In this document: one piece after another, positions 58,646 through 64,000 of the stretch
How positions within the stretch are numbered: the stretch's first letter is position 1
Layout of the letters: each line of letters opens with the position of its first letter
Source: Neoarius graeffei
Taxonomy: Eukaryota; Chordata; Actinopteri; Siluriformes; Ariidae
Assembly: GCF_027579695.1 (NCBI RefSeq)
Contig: NC_083578.1
Span: 5,312,460 to 5,376,459 of the forward strand
DNA: 64,000 nucleotides
Direction: 5' to 3'
The notes under the pieces: generated by a model
The model's input: the letters and a program-made list of their open reading frames with translations, nothing else
Told to the model about the DNA's origin: nothing
Databases searched by the model: none
Position numbers and translations under genes: made by a program

Positions 58646-59671
58646 CAGAGATACAGTGATCAAAATATCTATGAGAAATATTCCACTTTTCATTCCTGAT
58701 TCTTTTTTTCTGCCTTTTGTCATGTTGCTGTCATTATTTTTAAAATGTTTGAATTGCAATGACAGTGTACTTGTTTACAGGATTGTTTGACAGGATGCTA
58801 TGATTTTAAATCATTATGTAATAACTCCTGAATGTTCTCCCTGATTCAGTATTTTCTGAATGTTGCATTACTCAACTTATAAGAACGCAAATGTTCTTCC
58901 TGATGGAATTACAACTTGTTCTGCCTTTTATTGCTAACATAACGTTTTAAATGTTTTAATGTGTTGTAAAACCTGCAATGACATTGACTATTGAATTTCA
59001 TCCTAAAATTACTGTAATATGATATTTCTGCTGCAGTATTTTCTGAACTCGTCGTTACACACATTACTGTGGATTGTGTGATATTGCTGACTTCAGTTTT
59101 GCAATAGTCATGATAGTTGTTGAATGATATGTTTCCCTCACACTCAACTTATAAGAACTCAAATGTTCTTCCTGATGCAGTATTTTTCTGAATTATTACT
59201 TGTTCTGCCTTTTGTTGCTGACATAACATTTTAAATGTCTGACCGGCAGTGACCGTGTGACTATTGTATGTCATCTTAAAATCTTCCTGCTGCAGTATTT
59301 TCTGAACTCACCGTTACACACATTACTGTGGATTGTGTAATATTGCTGACTTCAGTTTTGATGATACTGTATGCTTCCCTTCCTTGCACTTCTTAAATAC
59401 ATTCAAAGTTGAAAGTTTTTTGAACCCCTTGGAATCATTTGATTGTCTGCATAAGTTAGTCACTTATTGTCATTTGAGTTTAATCTCACTACAGTGTGCT
59501 GAGGAAATACTGTCTTTCAAATCCACAATATACATGCAAAATAAAAGATATATACATTAGCAAAAAAGACAATCAGCTGACATGTCAAGTGTAAGTTTAC
59601 TGAAATCATGACCTTAGCAAGAACATATACAACAGAAACAATGACTGTTAGATCGGTCATCAGCTGTTAGA
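58646..59671. other. Noncoding, internally repetitive
   Basis: Tracts about 58860-59060 and 59140-59350 are diverged copies of each other (TTCTGAACTC then TTACACACATTACTGTGGAT occurs in both). No gene seen. Confidence 0.65.
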
Positions 59672-60744
59672 TCAGTCATCAGCTTCTTCCAGGAGTGCCT
59701 TTATCAATGGCCTCAGGTCTTTGTAGAGTTTAATGGCTCCTTCAGTGTCAGGGCAGTGAGTCAAGTTGTGTTGTTCCATCACCAGCAAGCATAAGTCATG
59801 TAGGTCAATGTCACATGGAATATCTGTTTTCCACTGGCAGATGTCTTCACCTAGGATTGCGTTAACTTTGTCCATTTCAACTGGATGCAGATAATTCTGT
59901 GCATGATACAGCTCAGGTACGTTGTACATCATCACTGGCTTGCCATGGTAGAGATCAAGCCCATTCCTCCCTGGACGAATGCGATGGTTGTCCCACATTT
60001 GCACCACTGTGTCCAGCTCGTCCTGTAAGGCAGGCACTGAGAGTGAGAAGCATGATATACAAGTATGATTCAATATACGCATGGGTTTAATAGATTGCAA
60101 ATTGGCCTGGCTGCATGCGCACTGGCCAAACTGTTATGCACACAATTACGCACACACCCACCACTTTATTCCAACCGTTTTTACTCTCAAACTAAATAGC
60201 CTATCATGTGTTGATTGATTACCTGTATAATCTTTAGGAAACAGAATTGAATAAGACCCTTGTCGATAAAATCACCACTGAAATCACCCGTAGCTTAGAA
60301 CTCTCTGAAGACATCTCGCCAGTAGTCCACATTCTGTCTCCTATACGTCCCCCACCAACATTCGATTCTCTGGTTTGCCGTGCTCCTTCCTTGAATAACA
60401 CAAGGAGGACCATGGACCTCTCCAGTGTCATCTTCCCTGAAAAAAGTCTGTAGTCTGTTGGCATGGACATTCTCTGTTCCATGATCTGATCTCAGGATTT
60501 TTGGGCAGCCTCCGAGTTTAGTGACAGTTTGAGCAAAATAGGCTGCAATCACGCACGGGTTGCTGTTGGTGCAGTTTGCTTCCATCCAAATGATATGCCT
60601 TGAAAATCCATCGATGCACCCGTTCACCCCGATGCCAAAGGGGGTGAGCTTGTCGTATGAATCCATGTGCCACACATAATTTGGCCCCGGAACACGATCT
60701 TCTACGCAGCCTCCTACCTTTCCGACGCTGCACGGCCTCGACAC
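59672..60744 (-). pseudogene. Integrase-core (DDE) transposase, catalytic and C-terminal parts
   Basis: Minus strand. 60744-60295 reads PGPNYVWHMDSYDKLTPFGI (first D), INGCIDGFSRHIIW-like text, ILRSDHGTENVHA (second D) and GRSTANQRIECWWG (E), a complete DDE set. After a frame change it continues GDFSGDFIDKGLIQFCF to a possible donor near 60210, and resumes after an acceptor near 60035 as DELDTVVQMWDNHRIRPGRN to LIKALLEEADD. This is the usual C-terminus of these fish transposon proteins. The 5' part is cut off where the Tc1 relic begins (about 60740). IS3EU/Ginger-like by memory, not by search. Confidence 0.7.
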
Positions 60745-60955
60745 ATTTCAAAACAGTTGGGATAGTAAAGCATTTCCCACTTTATAATGTTTATAATGTT
60801 GCTGTTCCTTCTCCCAACACGTAAGCTGTTTATGTACTGAAGACTCCAAGTGATGAAGTGTTTCAGGTGTTATTTTTTGTTCTGTTCTTCCTGTAAACAG
60901 GTCTTAAGGTGTGTAACAGAATTGGGTCGTCACTGTCATTTTTTTTTCATTTCTG

Positions 60956-60956
<1 letters not shown>

Positions 60957-61008
<52 letters not shown>

Positions 61009-61146
61009 CGTTGCTCACGTGTGTGTGCATGTGTGTGTTCACTGCTTCAGATGGGTTAAATGCAGAGAGGAATTTCACAAGGGTGTGATGAATAAAGTTG
61101 TGCTTTCTTTCTTTCTTTCTTTCTTTCTTTTTTTCTTTCTTTCTTA
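60957..61146 (+). mobile_element. (TG)n - SINE-tail-like - (CTTT)n insertion
   Basis: Absent from the paralogous relic (TTTCATTTCTAAATTCTCC near 17855-17873). Contains about 23 TG units, the text GGGTTAAATGCAGAGAGGAA.. GATGAATAAAGTTGTG, and a CTTT tract. This resembles the 3' end of a fish retroposon, but the family is not certain. Confidence 0.6.
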
Positions 61147-61149
61147 ATT

Positions 61150-62245
61150 CTCCACACATTCTCTATTGGGGACAGAGGGGACACACCCTCTTCTTCCACA
61201 GCCACGCCTTTGTAATGTGAGCAGAATGTGGTTTTGCATTGTCTTGTTGAAATCTCCCTGGAAAAGACGTCGCCTTGAAGGCAGCAGATGTTGCTCCAAA
61301 ATCTCAGTGTACTTTTCTGCATTAATGCTCCATCACAGAAGTGTACGTTACCTTCGCCGAGGGCACTGACCCAACCCCATACCATGACACACCCTGGCTT
61401 TTGGACTTGTTCCTGCTAATAGTCTGCATGGTCCTTTTCATCTTTGGTCCTGAGCACATGGTGTCAATTTCTTCCAAAAAAGACCTGGAATACTGAATTA
61501 TCTGACCACAATACCCGTTCCCACTGTGTGATGGTCCATCCCAGACTCCTACCAGCCCAGAGAAGCCGATGGCGCTTCTGGACACAGTTAATATAAGGCT
61601 TCCTTTTTGCACAGTAAAGTTTTAACTGGTGTTTGTGAATGTAAAGATGTAACTCTGCATTGCAGCTTGTTAAAGGTTTTCCAGAGTAATCCCGAGCCCA
61701 TGTGGTTCTATCAGCTGTAGATGAATGACGGTTCTTGATGCAGTGCCATCTGAGGGATTGGAGATCTTGGGGGTTCAGATTAGGCTTGGGTACAGTGGCT
61801 GGGAAGTGCAAAACAAAATTACAAACTGTGAAACAATTTTATATTTTATAAAACAAAATTACATGAGCAAAACACTTTTACCAAGGACAAAACAAATTTA
61901 CATCTTAGAAAAAAATTGACAAGAAGCGAAACACAAAAAAAGTGTTTTGCTAATGTAATTTAGTTTTATAAAATATAAGTGTTTATAAAATATAAAAGTG
62001 TTTCATGGTTTGTAATTTTGTTTTGCACTTTCCGGCCAGCGTACTTGGGCCCTTTGCTCTTTATGCACTGAAATTCCTCCAGATTTCATTGAATGGTTTA
62101 ATGATATTATGCACCGTAGATGGTGAAATTTTCAAATCCCTTCCTCTCTTTCTTTGAGGAACATTGTTTTAAAACATTTCAATAATTTTCTCATTCATTT
62201 GTTGATAAACTGGAGATCCTCGGCCCATCTTTACCCCTCAAAGGC
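61150..62245 (-). pseudogene. Tc1 transposase remnant (second relic)
   Basis: Minus-strand pieces: MGRGSPVYQQMNEKIIEMF-like start near 62230, IHKHQLKLYCAKRKPYINCV, WTITQWERVLWSDNSVF (first D), MVWGWVSALGEGNVHFCDGA, and SPIENVWRI (third E) near 61150. Frameshifts and the MITE at 61794 interrupt it. It retains more of the N-terminus than the copy at 17.9-18.8 kb. Confidence 0.78.
61794..62040. mobile_element. Foldback MITE (247 bp)
   Basis: Left AGTGGCTGGGAAGTGCAAAA and right TTTTGCACTTTCCGGCCAGC are imperfect inverted ends. GTAC on both sides (61790-61793, 62041-62044) is the likely target duplication. Arms are AT-rich and can pair over most of their length. Confidence 0.75.
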
Positions 62246-63049
62246 TCGGCCTTTCCTGGATACTGATTTTGTCCCAAATCATGATTACAGTCACCTGTTG
62301 TTTTCACCTGTTTCACATCACATCATGATTTAATTGTTGTACCTCATTACTCGCCCTAACTTGCCTTGTCCCAATTTTTTTTGGACTGTGTTACATTCCA
62401 AAAAATGGTCCTGTGTCTGAAACACAGGAATGGATGTATATTAACAAATGAAATGAAGTTGACCAACAAAACATGAAATATCTTGGGTTCATTCTGTCTG
62501 CAATGAAATACAAGTCAAAGTACACTTAAAAATCCTACTTTATTATTATTGTTGTTTTATTTGCATTTTCCACACCATCCCAACTTTTCCTGATTTGGGA
62601 TTGTATTATCACAATTATTTGGTGTATTTGGTTTGTTTTGATCAGTTTTGTTTCTATAGTGTGTGTGTGTGTGTGTGTAAGCAGATGGCTGAGTGGACAA
62701 TAACTGCTATGATAGCATAATGTTTGACTGTTATGCAGAAAATAATATAATTTAGGAAAACAATAAAAAAAAAATCCCAAGATGTCTGATACTACATGTA
62801 ACTATTTTTTATTGAAACTAAAGTTTAATTATTAAGGACATGAAGGTTCAAGAAAAACAGCCCACATTCTTCTATATTTTGTGAACTGAAAATGAGAATT
62901 TTATTATTATTATTATTATTATCTTTGCAGTTTGAGAGAGAAATAATCCTGAACTTGTCTTAACTGATGAATTCAGAAGTTTTAAATAGTGAACTGATGG
63001 ATTTAAACCTGACAGCTTTAACAGGTGAACAGTATTGGTTTGAATTCTG

Positions 63050-63064
63050 CCTGGAAACATGTGA
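63050..63064 (+). promoter_or_regulatory. X-box-like motif of DAB2
   Basis: CCTGGAAACATGTGA, the same 15 bases as at 20870-20884, now 235 bases before the ATG because of repeat growth in between. Confidence 0.55.
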
Positions 63065-63079
63065 CTGTGTGTGTGTGTG

Positions 63080-63197
63080 GTGCAGGACTGGTGTGTGTGT
63101 GTGTGTGTGTGTGTGGTGCAGGACTGGTGTGTGTGTGTGTGTGTGTGTGGTGCAGGATTGGTGTGTGTGTGTGTGTGTGTGTGTGTGGTGCAGGATT

Positions 63198-63199
<2 letters not shown>
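63080..63199 (+). repeat. Four-fold amplified Y-box-like unit in DAB2 promoter
   Basis: GTGCAGGA(C/T)TGG recurs with the 6-base core at 63086-63091, 63122-63127 (both GACTGG), 63156-63161 and 63194-63199 (both GATTGG), separated by TG repeats that run on to 63240. DAB1 has a single unit (20918-20923). Confidence 0.85.
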
Positions 63200-63244
<45 letters not shown>

Positions 63245-63299
63245 TAGAGCTGCTTCACCCACACTTTCCTCAGTAAGAGAACACACTCAGAGAGGAACA

Positions 63300-63948
63300 A
63301 TGTCGGAGCTGCTGAGAATACTGCTCCTCTTACTGCCTGCCATCCTGCACACAGCAAGTGAGTATTAGATCAGCTGCTGAGGTTAGGCTGTGGGGATTTT
63401 TTTTAATGCTGTGTTGTGTTTTAAAGAAAACAAACATATACAACAACAATAACAATGACAAAAGCTCGTGTTTAGAAGGATGCAGTTTGTTCATTAAATT
63501 TATCAGAGGAATATTACAGAACTGCAGATTTATTTATTTATTTATTTAGTGTTTAAAGGCAGGTTTAAGCACAGAATTAGTTTTTAAAATAAACATTAAA
63601 ATCGATTCAAAATAGAAGCTGTATTACTCTCAGTTTTAGCAGTGAAATAAAGCTTTGGTGTTATTTTTCTCTCAGATGGAAATTCACTGGCAACGGAATC
63701 TTGGTGCTTCTGGAGCTCTGATGGTTTCAGTGACATGGAGTACATAAGGTCTTACACCTTCAATAAGATCAACTACATGGAGTATAACAGCACTCTGGGG
63801 AAGTATGTGGGATACACTGAAATAGGCATCTATAACGCAGAGATTTGGAACAATAACACTGCAGAGCTGCAAGCACGGAAAGCCGCTGTGGATCGTTTCT
63901 GTAAGCACAATGCTCAGATTTACTCCAGCGCCATCCTCAGTAAAGCAG
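63300..63948 (+). CDS. DAB: Second MHC class II beta gene (DAB-like), exons 1-2, runs off the window
   Basis: Exon 1 (63300-63357) is base-for-base the same as DAB1 exon 1. Exon 2 (63676-63948, 273 bases, phase 1 at both ends) gives a beta-1 domain of 91 residues with cysteines in the same places (30 and 95) and sites NST and NNT. It differs from DAB1 at 26 of these 91 residues, for example IELIES against MEYIRS and ERFNND against EIWNNN. No stop or frame break is visible in what is present. The following GTGAGATTATTTG donor is intact. Exons 3-5 should lie beyond 64000. Function as for DAB1. Confidence 0.93.
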
Positions 63949-64000
63949 GTGAGATTATTTGCGAACCTCAAAACTTTAATTCAGTAATATTCCCAGTATT

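Larger units (their letters stand above)
60740..62605 (-). mobile_element. Tc1-like relic upstream of DAB2 (paralogue of 17.65-20.35 kb)
   Basis: Collinear with the relic upstream of DAB1, from CAGTTGGGATAGTAAAGCAT to the right end CCATCCCAACTTTTCCTGAT. It lacks the SINE and hAT found there, but has its own insertions: a TG and CTTT repeat-bearing piece (60957-61146), and a foldback MITE (61794-62040). Confidence 0.85.

Noticed and set aside
62872-63357. 161-codon minus-strand frame upstream of DAB2
   Set aside because: Antisense to DAB2 exon 1 and TG repeats; the part beginning MLCAGWQAVRGAV is the complement of the signal peptide exon.

Overview
This window is vertebrate DNA from a ray-finned (teleost) fish. 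It has spliced genes with GT..AG introns and long AT-rich noncoding stretches. It also carries many DNA transposons (Tc1/mariner, hAT), L2-type LINE, Ty3/gypsy LTR elements and tRNA-derived SINEs of the DANA/Mermaid kind. The SINE type fits an ostariophysan fish, possibly a catfish, but the species is inferred, not shown.

The host content is a piece of the MHC class II region, all on the + strand: an intact class II beta gene (DAB-like, 5 coding exons, 21006-22830, 249 aa), an intact class II alpha gene (DAA-like, 4 coding exons, 32952-35410, 235 aa), and the first two exons of a second beta gene (63300-63948) cut off by the window end. Alpha and beta chains pair at the surface of antigen-presenting cells and show endosomal peptides to CD4 T cells. 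X- and Y-box-like promoter motifs can be read upstream of all three genes.

Layout: 1-6840 is a decayed Ty3/gypsy element whose LTR carries a hAT insertion. 6840-8326 holds transposon scraps. 8327-10828 is an L2 LINE inside a possible TIR element set in TA repeats. 10912-11374 is one copy of a duplicated segment. 11373-16896 is a 5.5-kb, 29-bp minisatellite. 17.6-20.35 kb is a Tc1 relic with later hAT and SINE insertions. Then come DAB1, repeats (23-32 kb), DAA, the second copy of the duplicated segment (36.1-36.5 kb), a perfect 350-bp palindrome (38.0-38.3 kb), LINE and hAT pieces, a Tc1 inside another Tc1 (42.5-45.7 kb), a two-unit version of the minisatellite (46.03-46.09 kb), a 1.7-kb foldback element, a nearly complete 9.9-kb minus-strand gypsy element with two LTRs (48.2-58.1 kb), pieces of an integrase-like transposase, a second copy of the Tc1 relic, and DAB2.

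The order segment A - minisatellite locus - Tc1 relic - DAB occurs twice, at about 10.9-23 kb and 36-64 kb. I read this as a tandem duplication of an MHC class II block in which each copy later gathered its own insertions. No CRISPR array, rRNA or standalone tRNA gene was seen.
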